From: Methanobacterium sp. ERen5 | GTDB taxonomy: Archaea > Methanobacteriota > Methanobacteria > Methanobacteriales > Methanobacteriaceae | DNA length: 64,000 nt | Reading direction: 5' to 3' | Assembly: GCA_024167805.1 (NCBI GenBank) | Contig: CP099988.1 | Span: 2,665,001-2,729,000 of the forward strand | Shown here: positions 30,187-40,227 of the stretch, piece after piece | How positions within the stretch are numbered: position 1 is the stretch's first letter | How the letters are laid out: each line of letters begins with the position of its first letter | The notes under the pieces: generated by a model | Seen by the model: the letters and a program-made list of their open reading frames with translations, nothing else | Told to the model about the DNA's origin: nothing | The model's database searches: none | Program-made: the position numbers and the translations under genes

Positions 30187-32240
30187 TTATTTAGTATATA
30201 CGAGCCTAAGAGAGTTTAATATTACTGCGAGTGTGAGTCCCATGTCTCCAAATGTTACTGCCATCCACAATGACACATAACCCAACACTGCAAGTACAGA
30301 TAATGACACTTGAATTATGAGTGCAACAGAAACATTCTGTTTAACAACCGTCATAGTTTTTCTGCTTAGATTCAGAAGGTAGTTGAGTTTACTAATATCA
30401 TCGTGCATGAGTGCTATGTCTGCAGTTTCTATTGCAACATCCGAACCTGCGGCTCCCATGGCAATACCCACATTAGATCTTGCAAGGGCTGGAGCATCAT
30501 TCACTCCATCACCAACCATAGCAACTTTAATTCCTTTATTAAGATATTGTTCAATGATTTTTACTTTATCCTCAGGTAATAATTCGGCATAATACTCATC
30601 AAGACCTATATCATCGGTCACAGTTTTTGCAGTTTGTTCATTGTCCCCAGTGAGCATGACTGTTTTTATTCCGCTGGACTTCAGTTTTGATATGGTGTTT
30701 TTTGAAGCTACTCGCACCGTATCCCTCATACCAATCAAACCTAATATTTCAGTTTCATTAGCAACTAAAATCGCTGTTTTTCCTTGATCTTCAAATTCCC
30801 GAATTGTTGTTTCTGAAAAGGTATATTCATTCCTAAATAAATTCTTTTTACCTAAGATATAGATTGTATTATCGATGGTTCCTTTTATGCCATTTCCTGT
30901 GATGGACTTGAAGTCCTTTACTTCACTGAGCTTAACACCTTCACCTTCAACATAGCTACTTATGGCATTTGCTATGGGATGGTTTGAATTTGATTCTAAT
31001 GAACCTGCAACCCTTAATATTTCAGCCTTCGAGTAATTGTTCATTGTTATTATATCGGTTAGCTCTAAATTTCCCTGGGTTAATGTTCCGGTTTTATCAA
31101 ACACCATGACCTTTATTTTGCTCATTTCTTCGACGTATCTTGAACCTTTTATTAAAACTCCGTTCTTGGTACTTGCTGTTATCCCTGATACCATGGCAAC
31201 AGGTGTTGATAATAGAAATGCACAAGGACAAGATATTATTAACAGTACCAGTGCTCTGTAAACCCATTCATCAAGGAATTGTCCAAAGAATACCACCGGG
31301 ATTATTGCAACTAAAGCTGCGAGTGCTACGACAGCAGGAGTGTAATATTTTGCCAGTTTATCAATGAAATTTTCAGTATTTGACCTTTTTTCTGTGATTC
31401 TTTAACCAGCTTAACGATCTTTGATAGAACAGTTTGATCCGACTCCTTAGTGACCTCCATTTCAATGTAACCCTCTTGATTCAAAGTTCCTGCAAAAATA
31501 TCATCCCCAAGATCTTTGTTTACAGGCATACTTTCACCAGTAATTGCTGCTTGGTTTATTGAAGTTGAACCCTTGATTACTTTCCCATCAATTGGGACTT
31601 TGTCTCCAGGTTTTACCACAAGAATGTCTCCTACTTTTACATCATGAACATGAATATTAGAGGTTATTCCATCCTTTTTCAATGTTGCTGTTTCTGGTAC
31701 CAATTTTAATAGGGATGCTATTGATTTTCGAGCCCTTTCTCCTGCATAGTTTTCGAGGTAGAGTGCTATGTAAAATAGGAATATTACAACTGCTCCTTCA
31801 GCCCCAGAACCTATTAAAAAGGAACCTAACACAGCTATAGTCATTAAAAAGTTCATGGTAAAATTTCCCTTAAAAAGAGCAATTATACCATTTTTTACCA
31901 CATTGTATCCCGAGAGCAAAACCACAATTAGGAATAATGGTGTAGAAATTAACGATCCATACCCTGATAAGTCAAAGTACAGGGCTGCAAAGAGGAATAT
32001 TCCCGATAGAGTTATGATTATAAGGGGTTTTCTATTCCATAACTGTTCCTTTTCTTCTAAAAGGTCTTCTTCACAACCACATCCACATGTTGGTCCAACG
32101 TTACAGCTATCATTCACATTGCAAGTTTCATCTTCGCAGCCACAGCCACAATTATCTAGATCATTGTTGTTGATTGATTCGTCGTTTGATTCACAGTTTT
32201 CATGATCGTGTTCTTGATCGTGTCTGTTATTCTTCGGCAT
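30187..32240 (-). CDS. Zn/Cd/Pb-exporting P1B-type ATPase, one frameshift
   Basis: This is a heavy-metal exporting ATPase of about 684 residues. The N-terminus is a Cys/His-rich metal-binding tail ([20 protein letters not shown]) rather than a folded HMA domain. Then come TGES (actuator), [11 protein letters not shown] (CPC metal site), DKTGTLTQG (phosphorylation), SNHPIA (SEHP-like) and [12 protein letters not shown] (hinge). CPC with this tail suggests soft divalent ions. The frame breaks at a T6 run (31386-31391, plus strand); one extra base joins ESQKK to [18 protein letters not shown] 32240 follows GGGG. It overlaps the ArsR-type gene by 14 bp, so sensor and pump are one operon. Confidence 0.9.
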
Positions 32241-32598
32241 GTTCAAGCCCCATTTCAATAATTTTTTCTACATGATCATCGGCAAGAGAATAGTATGCCA
32301 TTTTACCTTCTTTTCTAAATTTTACCAGATTGTTCTGTCTTAATATCCTTAATTGATGGGATATTGTTGATTGATTGGCTTCAAGTACTTCAGTTAGATC
32401 ACAAACACATAATTCTCTCCTAAATAATGCTTGGAGTATTTTGAGCCTTGTGAGGTCTCCGAACACCTTAAATGTTTCTGATACTTTTAAAAGGATATCA
32501 TCAGCTGGTAATTCCGATTTAACTTTCTTAACTGTGTATTCATGTTTGCATTCAATTTCACACATATCATCCATTTTCATACTTGAATATATGCACAT
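32227..32598 (-). CDS. ArsR/SmtB-family metal-sensing repressor
   Basis: This 123-residue repressor controls the downstream P-type ATPase. It has the alpha-3 metal motif ELCVCDL, the [20 protein letters not shown], extra N-terminal Cys (MCEIECKHE) as in CadC, and an alpha-5 set of ligands (DDHV...EHAEE) as in SmtB. Both site types present suggests Cd/Pb/Zn sensing. The ATG at 32598 overlaps a GGTGA; an alternative ATG at 32580 has no ribosome site. ATATGTGCATAT sits around the start and could be part of its operator. Confidence 0.9.
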   Translation of the reverse strand: MCIYSSMKMDDMCEIECKHEYTVKKVKSELPADDILLKVSETFKVFGDLTRLKILQALFRRELCVCDLTEVLEANQSTISHQLRILRQNNLVKFRKEGKMAYYSLADDHVEKIIEMGLEHAEE

Positions 32599-32742
32599 AT
32601 CACCATATATAAATTTGTCTATTATTTGGGTAAAGTTTAATATTTTGTATAAAATCTAAAACAAAATTAATATTTAACAAAAAAACTGTAAGAAATATTT
32701 AAAAAAATAGTCATTAAAACCTTTAAAATTAAAATAAAAGGA

Positions 32743-33633
32743 TTATGTAAATTTATCTTGGAAATCTTCAACATAATCTTTTTGTATCAAAGGTTTTACT
32801 GCTTCAACCATGTTTCCCATTATAAAGAAGAAGTCTTTATCCTTTTCAATCATTGCATCCATTATAGATTTTTCCATACCTTTCCTAGCTGTAATATCAG
32901 TCATTATTGATATGGCACCTATGTACTCCCCAGTCATCTTTTTAAGGGGACTTGTAGACATCAAGACCCAAAGGGGCGATCCATTATTCTTTATAAACTG
33001 TAATTCATAGGTTTGACCGACACGTCCCTTAGATTGCAGATGCTTTTTAAAAACTGCCTTGCAGTTCTTCTTGATGAAACTGAAAACATCTCTGTTTAAA
33101 AGTTCATCCATGTTGTAACCTAACATATCAGCCATTTGGCTATTAACATAATTTATCTCGTTTTTAGAGTTGATTAAAAACAGACCAGATTCAATTTTTT
33201 CAACCATAGCCCTATATTTTTCCTCACTCTCCCTAAGATCCATTTCTATTCTTTTTCTTTCTATTGAATATTTTATGGACCTAGAAAGTAGTTGTTTATC
33301 GATATTACCCTTAACAAGATAATCCTGAGCACCTTCCCCAACAATGTTAATTGCAAGTTCTTCATCTAGAAGACCTGTTAAAATAATAATTGGCATTTTT
33401 GGAGCGTGACTGTTCATTATATTAAAAGTTTCAATTCCTCTGCTATCCGGAAGGTTTAGATCTAAAAGTACGATGTCAAAATCTTCAATAACATGTTCGA
33501 CGCTGTCTTCAAGCCTTTGAAAATGTATGAGTTCAAATTTATTTTTATATATTTCCTTCAACATCTCCCTTATTATGACAGCATCCCCGGGATTGTCCTC
33601 AACAAGTAAAATACGAATATTACCATCTCTCAT
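32743..33633 (-). CDS. Response regulator with receiver and PAS domains
   Basis: This 296-residue signalling protein starts with a receiver domain (LLVEDNPGD acidic pocket, LLDLNLPDSRG phospho-Asp, ILTG, Lys in YLVKGN) and carries a PAS domain at about 140-260 (YRAMVEKIESGLFLINSKNE, GYNMDELLNRDVF, ISIMTDITARK). The tail of about 35 residues has no output domain. Such receiver-PAS proteins are common in Methanobacteria and act as intermediates in phosphorelay or protein-contact signalling. It is 6 bp downstream of the CheY-like gene. Confidence 0.85.
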   Translation of the reverse strand: MRDGNIRILLVEDNPGDAVIIREMLKEIYKNKFELIHFQRLEDSVEHVIEDFDIVLLDLNLPDSRGIETFNIMNSHAPKMPIIILTGLLDEELAINIVGEGAQDYLVKGNIDKQLLSRSIKYSIERKRIEMDLRESEEKYRAMVEKIESGLFLINSKNEINYVNSQMADMLGYNMDELLNRDVFSFIKKNCKAVFKKHLQSKGRVGQTYELQFIKNNGSPLWVLMSTSPLKKMTGEYIGAISIMTDITARKGMEKSIMDAMIEKDKDFFFIMGNMVEAVKPLIQKDYVEDFQDKFT

Positions 33634-33639
33634 ATTAAT

Positions 33640-34086
33640 TCACCTTGTGGGAAGTTTAACTATACTTAACCAAAAGTTTTCTATTGACTTTACAACATTT
33701 ATGAACTGATCAAGGTCTACTGGTTTGGTTATATAACAGTTTGCATTCATGTTGTAGGTTTCCCTTAAATCATCCTCTGCATTGGATGTTGTCAAAATAA
33801 CCACAGGAATACATTTCAACATATCACTATTTTTAATTTCCCTTAATACTTCACGCCCATCTTTTTTTGGTAGATTAAGATCTAATAGGATAAGGTCTGG
33901 AGAGAAATTATGGCCATTATTAGAATTTAAAATTTCCATAGCTGTTTCTCCGTCGTATGCAATTTCCATAGCATTGCATATATTAGCGTCCTTAAATACC
34001 TCTTGAATTAGTCTTACATCTCCAGGATTGTCTTCTACTAATAATATTTTGATTGGATCTGATACAACATTTAATATGTTAACCAC
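33640..34086 (-). CDS. CheY-like single-domain response regulator
   Basis: This 148-residue receiver, of the group that partners phytochrome-like and PAS kinases, has [35 protein letters not shown] (phospho-Asp), [10 protein letters not shown] and [11 protein letters not shown]. The GTG at 34086 overlaps the likely AAGGAG ribosome site at the end of the kinase gene. No in-frame ATG lies nearby and an ATA about 9 bp later has better spacing, so the start is uncertain. Overlap with the kinase gene indicates translational coupling. Confidence 0.85.
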   Translation of the reverse strand: MVNILNVVSDPIKILLVEDNPGDVRLIQEVFKDANICNAMEIAYDGETAMEILNSNNGHNFSPDLILLDLNLPKKDGREVLREIKNSDMLKCIPVVILTTSNAEDDLRETYNMNANCYITKPVDLDQFINVVKSIENFWLSIVKLPTR

Positions 34087-36387
34087 TCCTTATAGTGAAA
34101 TAAAATTTAGTACCGTTAATTCTTTCTGTGTCAACCCAAATAGTTCCACCGTGCTTTTCTACGATTCTTTTTGAGATTGCCAACCCAATTCCGGTTCCAT
34201 TGTATTCATACGAATCATGCAACCTTTTAAAAATTTTAAAAATTTGCTTATTATATTTAGAAGGTATTCCAATACCATTATCTTCCACAGAAAACATCCA
34301 CTTATCACCCTCATTTATGGCTGAAATATGAATTTTTGGATTTTTTATGCTTCTGTAATTGATGGAATTGTTGATAAGGTTTTGAAACAATTGAATCATT
34401 TGGGTTTTGTCTGCCCTGATTTTAGGAAGTTTTCCACTGGTTATAACTGCGTCGTTTTCCTTTATTAAAATTTCTAAATTAGTTTCAACAATATCCAAAA
34501 CATCTTCAAAATCAACACATTTAAATTCATCTGATCGTGTGTTGATCTTTGAGTATTCAAGCAAGTCATCAATCAGCTCATGCAAATGTATTGCTCCATC
34601 CACAGCAAAATTAATGAAATCATCTGCATCTTCATCCAATTGATCTTTATACCTCCTTTGGAGCAGCTGTAAAAAACTGGTAATCACTCTGAGAGGTTCT
34701 TTCAGATCATGGGATGCTATGTAGGCGAACTGCTTAAGTTCTGAATTTGTGAGTTTTAACTGTCTAAGTGTTTCTTTTAACTCATTTTCTATCCTCACCC
34801 TTTGTGATATGTCATTAAAAATTACTGCAAACTGATTCTTTCTAGGCGAAAATGCAACAACATCATAATGTTTATCTAATGCACTGGAATATTCGTCAAA
34901 ATGAATTGAAACATCTTCTAATGCTACTTTACCATAAATTTTAACCCAGTCAACAGTATCCTCATGAATAACTTCTGATTCCAACTTTCCAATAATATTT
35001 TCCCTTTTAAAGCCTGTCAACTCTTCAAATGCAGGGTTAATATCTAAAAATATATAATCTACAGGCTCACCATCAGAATCACATACAATTTCATGCAGTG
35101 CAAATCCTTCAGTCATCTTATTAAAAAGAGATCTATATCTATTTTCACTTCTTTTTAGTTCGTTTTGAGCAATAATTTTATCAGTTACATCATTAAAAGT
35201 AGTATAAACTTGGAAAGGCTTATCATCATCTCCAAAGAGTGGTACTGCATGTACACTCAACCATCTGTAACCATTGGGAATTTTAAGTCCCATAATAACA
35301 TCTTCAATTTCTTTACCAGTACTTAGAGCCAAAAATGATGGAAATTCTTCGTCTAAAAATTCTGATCCATCTTCATGTACGGATTCTTGTACGATATCAT
35401 GTGGTTTTCGACCTTGAATTTCAGCTAAACTGTACCCCAATATTTTTTCAGCCGCAAGGTTCATAGATGTAATTCTACCCGAAGAATCCTGATAAACAAC
35501 TCCCTGACTCATGGTTTCAAAGAGTCTTCTATATTTTTGTTCACTTTTAATTATTTTCTCTTCAACACCCTTTAAATGAGTTATATCTCTACCTATGCCA
35601 AAAATTCCTAAAATAGAATCATCAAAACCCATGTATGGGCCTTTAGTCGTTATATAATTTCGAATCTCACCTTCCCTTTCAGAATACAAACTTTCTTCAT
35701 AGGTCAAAGTTTCAATGTTTTCAATTATCTCCTTATCTTCAGTGGTTATGATTTCTGCATCTTCCATTTGGTACAAGTCCCAATCATTTTTTCCAATAAT
35801 TTCGGATATAGGTTTTCCCATTATTTCTGATGTAGCAGTGTTTACCATGATATAATTGCCACTTAAATTTTTTAGATAGATAGCATCATTGGTGTTTTCA
35901 ACTATTGAATTTAAAATGTTGTAACTCCTTTTGAGTTTCTTTTCAGTATTCTTAGTAGCGGTCATATCCCTATTGATTGATATATGACCATTTACAACAC
36001 CGTTGCCATTTGTAATGGTGACAATTTTAGAGCTTATGTAAAGTGGAAAGTTTTTTTGGTAAACTGAAGAAATTCATTTTCGTAGGATCCCTTTTCACTC
36101 AACATTTTAGAAGTATCTTGTTGCTCATTCCCAATAAGTTTGGTTCTTAAAACTGTTTTTGCAGTTTTTCCCAGAACTTCCGAAGATTTCCATCCATATA
36201 TCTCTTCTGCAGCAGGGTTCCAATAGGATATTTTGAAATTTTCGTCCGTGATTATCACAGCATCCTTTATAATAGAAAGCAATTCTATGTTGTAGGGCAT
36301 TGAAACTTGTTGCTTTTCCCCCGCCCCGTTGTTTTTGTTGGCCCTTTCCTGAAAATCCGAGCTTAAGTTTTGTTTCATGATCTTCAT
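34079..36387 (-). CDS. Multi-PAS sensor histidine kinase, one frameshift
   Basis: This is a soluble kinase of about 769 residues with no membrane helices. Four PAS domains can be seen: [20 protein letters not shown] (N-terminal), [40 protein letters not shown] and [18 protein letters not shown] HisKA domain follows ([19 protein letters not shown], His phosphorylated), then HATPase ([35 protein letters not shown]). The first 118 residues are in another frame. One extra base in the T7 run 36051-36057 joins QFTKK to [12 protein letters not shown]. It heads a kinase/receiver/receiver-PAS operon; the signal is intracellular, likely redox or small-molecule. Confidence 0.88.
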
Positions 36388-36564
36388 TTCACCTTTAAAC
36401 AGCCTTAATCAATCTACCACATAAAGATATGGACATGAAAGTATAACTAATTTTTCATCTAGCTATGGTACTCGTGAATCAAATTATATGAATAGCTAAA
36501 ATAATATAAGTGAAAATCCATAAGAACTGAAAATAATCTTAAAAAATAGTAATGCCTAATAAAA

Positions 36565-37083
36565 TTAGTTATGAGAATTAAGAACTTTTAAAGCAGTGTC
36601 TATGAATACGGGAATGTCCTTTGGCCCTCTACTTGAAATCAGGTTATCATCCACTACTACCTCATCATCAATGTATATAGCACCTGCATTTTTAATGTCC
36701 TGAACTATAGACATCCAACCAGTGACCTTTCTCCCTTGAAGCAGGTCCGCAGTTATTAAAATCTGTGGTGCATGACAAATTGCAAAAATAGGTTTTCCAG
36801 TTTTAAAAAAGTCCTTGACAAAATTAACTGCAGATTCATATCCTCGGAGGTGATCTGGCGAGCATCCTCCCGGAATCAAAAGTGCATCTAGTTTATCTAT
36901 ATTGTATTTTGAAACTGATTCTTCTATGGTTACAGGAGTGGACTTCCTTTTACCCTTAACTACCTGACCTTTTTTAATTCCTATATGTACGATAGAATGT
37001 CCTTCTTTTACAAATGCTTCAGAAGGTTTGATGTATTCAACGTCTTCAAACATTTCATCTATCAAAATTCCTATCATAGCCAA
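36565..37083 (-). CDS. DJ-1/PfpI family protein
   Basis: This 172-residue protein is of the DJ-1/PfpI superfamily. The nucleophile elbow is AICHAPQIL (Cys-His), with the supporting Glu in DEMFEDVEY. Members are cysteine peptidases, deglycases or chaperones, and PfpI-type archaeal members form hexamers. The TTG start at 37083 has GGGGG at 8 bp; an ATG at 37077 is also possible. It is not evidently in an operon. Confidence 0.85.
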   Translation of the reverse strand: MAMIGILIDEMFEDVEYIKPSEAFVKEGHSIVHIGIKKGQVVKGKRKSTPVTIEESVSKYNIDKLDALLIPGGCSPDHLRGYESAVNFVKDFFKTGKPIFAICHAPQILITADLLQGRKVTGWMSIVQDIKNAGAIYIDDEVVVDDNLISSRGPKDIPVFIDTALKVLNSHN

Positions 37084-37125
37084 GCCAATGACCCCCGCTA
37101 TTCATAAAAAAATACATAAAATAAT

Positions 37126-37443
37126 TTATTTTTTCTTTTTCTTTGCATCATTCAATGATTTGAGTGTATTTAGTGTTATCTCTTGTTCTAAAACACGTAA
37201 TCTTTCTGCTAAGAAATCTAATACATGTTTTCGTTCTTCGAATGGCACATTCTTTTTTGAAAGCATGTTAATTAATTCTGTTGTACTCCTTACAGAAAAA
37301 GAACCTGCTTGCTCGTCCATTAGTATGATGTCTCTTTTTCCCATTTCTTTTGCTGGAGAAACACATACTGCTCCAAGGATGTTACCTTTTTCATCTTTAA
37401 CATCCATTGAACTTATATAAGTCATCTTTGCTTCGTTCCTCAT
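37126..37443 (-). CDS. Conserved hypothetical protein with basic tail
   Basis: This 105-residue protein is of a type I do not recognise. The first half looks like a small beta domain (MTYISSMDVKDEKGNILGAV, RDIILMDEQAGSFSV); the second half is a helix-rich segment (ERKHVLDFLAERLRVLEQEI) ending in a run of lysines. It contains a CVSPAKEM stretch. GGTGAT precedes the ATG at 37443. It lies just upstream of the DJ-1 gene on the same strand and may be co-transcribed with it. Confidence 0.65.
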   Translation of the reverse strand: MRNEAKMTYISSMDVKDEKGNILGAVCVSPAKEMGKRDIILMDEQAGSFSVRSTTELINMLSKKNVPFEERKHVLDFLAERLRVLEQEITLNTLKSLNDAKKKKK

Positions 37444-37576
37444 TTTAAATCACCTTAATTCTTTTTATTTCATCCTACATTTTTTTTAATATTAATTAAG
37501 AGTTTGATATATAAATAGTTATTGGTTTTTTTAAGTATTACGTGGTTAAAATCTTTTTATTAATAAAATAGAATTC

Positions 37577-37672
37577 CTGAAGTTTTTTAAACTCCAGGAA
37601 CTTTATCATGTAAGTCTGTTACGGAGGCGGTAGACAGACATGACCATGAAGTGGGAAAGGCATCCCTAATTT
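37577..37672 (+). mobile_element. Possible relic of an IS200/IS605 (TnpB) right end
   Basis: This is a G+C-richer island in A+T-rich DNA. It opens with a hairpin (about 37575-37601: TTCCTGAAGTTT, 3-base loop, AAACTCCAGGAA). A second foldback follows, GTCTGT/ACAGAC around a G-rich loop. It ends CATGAAGTGGGAAAGGCATC, which resembles the 3' end of IS605-type tnpB genes and their right ends. One frame reads SVTEAVDRHDHEVGKAS, like a TnpB tail. No transposase remains nearby. It could instead be a structured RNA. Confidence 0.35.
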
Positions 37673-37991
37673 ATTTGCGTAGGTACTTCATATGTTTACG
37701 TACAAATAGATTATACTTCATAGTATATAAATTTAAGCATACATTACAACCTAATTCATGCTATTACAACCTATATCTTTCAATAGTTTTAATCCATTTT
37801 ATAAAGATTTCAAGTGAAATATACTCTTTAATTTGGGGATAATCAAACTAAATTGATAAATTAAATATATTCAAAAAAAATTCATTTAATCCTAAAAAAA
37901 TTTCGAAGATACATTTTAAATTTTTACAAAATTATAAATTTCTCCTTCACCATAATATTATTAATTATAGTATTAAATAGGAGTGATCGCT

Positions 37992-38129
37992 TTGAATGAA
38001 AAAGAGATTGATGAATTCGTTGAAAACTTCAAAGGAATGCTATGGGACGAACTTGACGATGAACTCGGTGAAATGTCCCGTGAGGATCTGATAACCGTAA
38101 TAGTAAAACTGAAAAGAAGGTATGGATAA
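37992..38129 (+). CDS. Small acidic conserved protein
   Basis: This is an open frame of 45 residues: MNEKEIDEFVENFKGMLWDE, LDDELGEMSREDLITVIVKL, KRRYG. It is acidic and helical with a basic end. GGAG lies 8 bp before TTG 37992. The composition, the start context and a stop well before the convergent nifU gene make it likely real. Function unknown. The rest of the 37444-37991 gap shows only promoter-like A+T tracts and the IS-like relic. Confidence 0.6.
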   Translation: MNEKEIDEFVENFKGMLWDELDDELGEMSREDLITVIVKLKRRYG

Positions 38130-38288
38130 CATTTTTCATACTTTTTTTATTTACTAGTTAAAATGTTAGACAATCCTGATAAATAGACTCTGAAATTACC
38201 ATTCATATCCTACTAATTCTAATTATCAATTTTTACAGGTAAAATAAAAATTTAATAAAAAAAGTAAATAAATATTTAATTAATGAAA

Positions 38289-38681
38289 TCACTCAGATTC
38301 AGCTTTACCTTTCTCAGCTTCCTTAATTTTATAATCTGCTATTGCTGCCCTTAATGCATCTGCTGCTAAGTTTGAACAGTGCATTTTTACAGGAGGTAAA
38401 CCTTCTAATTCATCTGCAACATCATTTCTCGTGATTTTTAATGCTTCTTCAATGGTTTTTCCTACAGCCATTTCTGTAATCATACTACTTGTTGCTATAG
38501 CGGCTCCACATCCAAATGTTTTAAATTTTATGTCTGTGATTATGTTGTCTTCTACTTTAATGTAGATGGTCATAAGGTCTCCGCAAGTAGGATTGCCCTC
38601 TGTTCCAACTCCACTTGCACCCTCTATTTCCCCAACATTTCTAGGATTTTGAAAATGATCCATTACCTTTTCACTATACAT
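38289..38681 (-). CDS. nifU: Iron-sulfur cluster scaffold NifU/IscU
   Basis: IscU-type scaffolds assemble [2Fe-2S] and [4Fe-4S] clusters from iron and NifS-derived sulfur. The three cluster Cys are present: NPTCGD (with the ligand Asp), FGCGAAIA and KMHCSNLA. The 130-residue length is the single-domain IscU form with a charged tail (KEAEKGKAESE). ATG 38681 follows AAGGTGA. nifS is about 19 kb away, but the two genes share a nearly identical promoter-operator, so they are probably co-regulated. Confidence 0.93.
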   Translation of the reverse strand: MYSEKVMDHFQNPRNVGEIEGASGVGTEGNPTCGDLMTIYIKVEDNIITDIKFKTFGCGAAIATSSMITEMAVGKTIEEALKITRNDVADELEGLPPVKMHCSNLAADALRAAIADYKIKEAEKGKAESE

Positions 38682-38816
38682 ATTTTCACCTTCTAATTAT
38701 CAGTATTCTGTATCTGATTATTCCTGTTAACATCTGTCAACCCATGGAATCCTATTGATTTTAATATTGTTAGTTATATTATTGTCTTTAATTCTAATAG
38801 AACTTTGCATTACTAG

Positions 38817-38840
38817 TGTATAACAATAGTTATATTTAAG
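38817..38840 (-). promoter_or_regulatory. nifU promoter with overlapping palindromic operator, site 7
   Basis: On the minus strand this reads CTTAAATATAAC followed by TATTGTTATACA. It combines a TATA box (AAATATAA) with a near-palindrome ATAACWATWGTTAT (TAACAATAGTTA at 38821-38832, plus strand). It is 22/24 identical to the nifS promoter at 59036-59059. It lies about 140 bp before the nifU ATG. Other parts of the 38682-39142 gap show no gene. Confidence 0.6.
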
Positions 38841-39142
38841 CTTTGAGATCATTTCACAATATTTTCCATTACAATAAATTCATAACCAATGTTATAAACT
38901 AATACGGAAATAATCATGCAGCAATTACTGTTAAATTCATTGTATCCCTTACTTAGTATTTGTTCTTTCTAATCTGTACTTAATATAAATTTTCGGTTTA
39001 AAATTGAGTTTAATTATCTGAAATATACCATAAAGGCTAAAAATATAGTAGTACTAATAGTTAAATTAATAGTAATTTTTATTAACAACCACCAATATAA
39101 TAATACTAATCATAAACTGTCAAAAAAATACGAGGTGAGTCT

Positions 39143-39370
39143 ATGAAAATCAAGGATGAAATAATAGGTAAAGAAGTAATGGACACTCAAGGATCTTTAA
39201 TCGGAAAAATCAAAGATCTAGACTTAGATTTAAAATCCAAAAAAATCGAGGCCATTGAACTTGAAGATACAGGATTATCTGGTAAAATTGGCCTAGGAGA
39301 GAAAAAGATATTGCCCTTCGATTTAGTTGAACACATTGGAGATAAAATAATAATCAAACAAATCAAGTAA
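39143..39370 (+). CDS. PRC-barrel domain protein
   Basis: This 75-residue protein is a single PRC-barrel domain: IGKEVMDTQGSLIGKIKDLD, KKIEAIELED and LPFDLVEHIGDKIIIK. Free-standing PRC barrels in archaea (CdpB-like) are linked to cell division or RNA-associated functions. GAGGTGA precedes the ATG. The Hsp20 gene follows after 37 bp, so they probably form an operon. Confidence 0.85.
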   Translation: MKIKDEIIGKEVMDTQGSLIGKIKDLDLDLKSKKIEAIELEDTGLSGKIGLGEKKILPFDLVEHIGDKIIIKQIK

Positions 39371-39407
39371 AAAATCAAAATTTTTGTAAGATAAAGGAGA
39401 TTAGAAA

Positions 39408-40118
39408 ATGAAAGAAGGAAAAGAACCTAAAACCAGTACAGAGATAGAAATAAAAACTTCTGATCCTAAAAAATCGGAACAAATTAAAGAAGAAAACTCC
39501 AAAGAGGTTTCTGAAATGAAGATCGGGGCTAAAGAAAATAAGAAAGCCGCAAAGGATTATGTAGATGAACTAAAACAAAGTAGTTCCGAAAAAGGTCATG
39601 AAATTAAAGAAGGGTTAAAGGATGTTAAAAATGAAGCTAAAATGAAGAAAGAAAAGTTAATTGAAGAGAGTAAAGCTGAAAATGTACATCCTGCAGAAAA
39701 GGTATTGGGAGATATCATATCTAAATTTAAACAAGGCACTGAACAGATCAACGAAATGATGGCTGATTACACCAAAGAAAGTAAATCAAAAAAATCATTG
39801 AAATTCCCACTTGTAGATGTAATTGATACCAATGAAGAGGTAATATTAATGGCAGACATTCCTGGAGTAAAAAAGGAACATATTAACCTTGGAATATCAA
39901 GAAATTGCGTGGAAATTGAAGTGAAATACAAAGATGTACCAAAGATTAAGGATTCAAAATTCCTAATAAACGAACGAAGTTACGGAATTAAAAAACGTAA
40001 AATACCCATCAAAACTGATATTAATGTAAAAAAAGCCCGTGCTAAATGGGAAGACTTCATATTAACCATAAATCTACCAAAAAAAGAAAGAGACCTCACT
40101 AAAATTGACATAGAATAA
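39408..40118 (+). CDS. Hsp20/alpha-crystallin chaperone with long charged N-terminus
   Basis: This is a small heat shock protein of 236 residues. The first 115 residues are very rich in Lys and Glu and look like coiled coil or disordered (KEGKEPKTSTEIEIKTSDPK). The alpha-crystallin domain runs from about 130 to 230: DVIDTNEEVILMADIPGVKK, INLGISRNCVEIEVKYKD and WEDFILTINLPK. IDI at the extreme end serves as the IxI oligomerisation motif. Archaeal Hsp20 proteins usually have about 150 residues, so the N-terminal extension is unusual and may tune assembly. Confidence 0.85.
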   Translation: MKEGKEPKTSTEIEIKTSDPKKSEQIKEENSKEVSEMKIGAKENKKAAKDYVDELKQSSSEKGHEIKEGLKDVKNEAKMKKEKLIEESKAENVHPAEKVLGDIISKFKQGTEQINEMMADYTKESKSKKSLKFPLVDVIDTNEEVILMADIPGVKKEHINLGISRNCVEIEVKYKDVPKIKDSKFLINERSYGIKKRKIPIKTDINVKKARAKWEDFILTINLPKKERDLTKIDIE

Positions 40119-40227
40119 TTATTCCATATTTTTTTAGAAGTCCAAATCCATTAATAAACAATATAATTCATTTGAAGCTAAATTCCATGACAATTTATGT
40201 AATAAAATGGATTACTCAAAAAAAGAG

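Noticed and set aside
36034..36387. Separate small PAS protein upstream of the histidine kinase
   Set aside because: It ends at a T7 run, and adding one base fuses it in frame with the kinase to give a normal PAS repeat.
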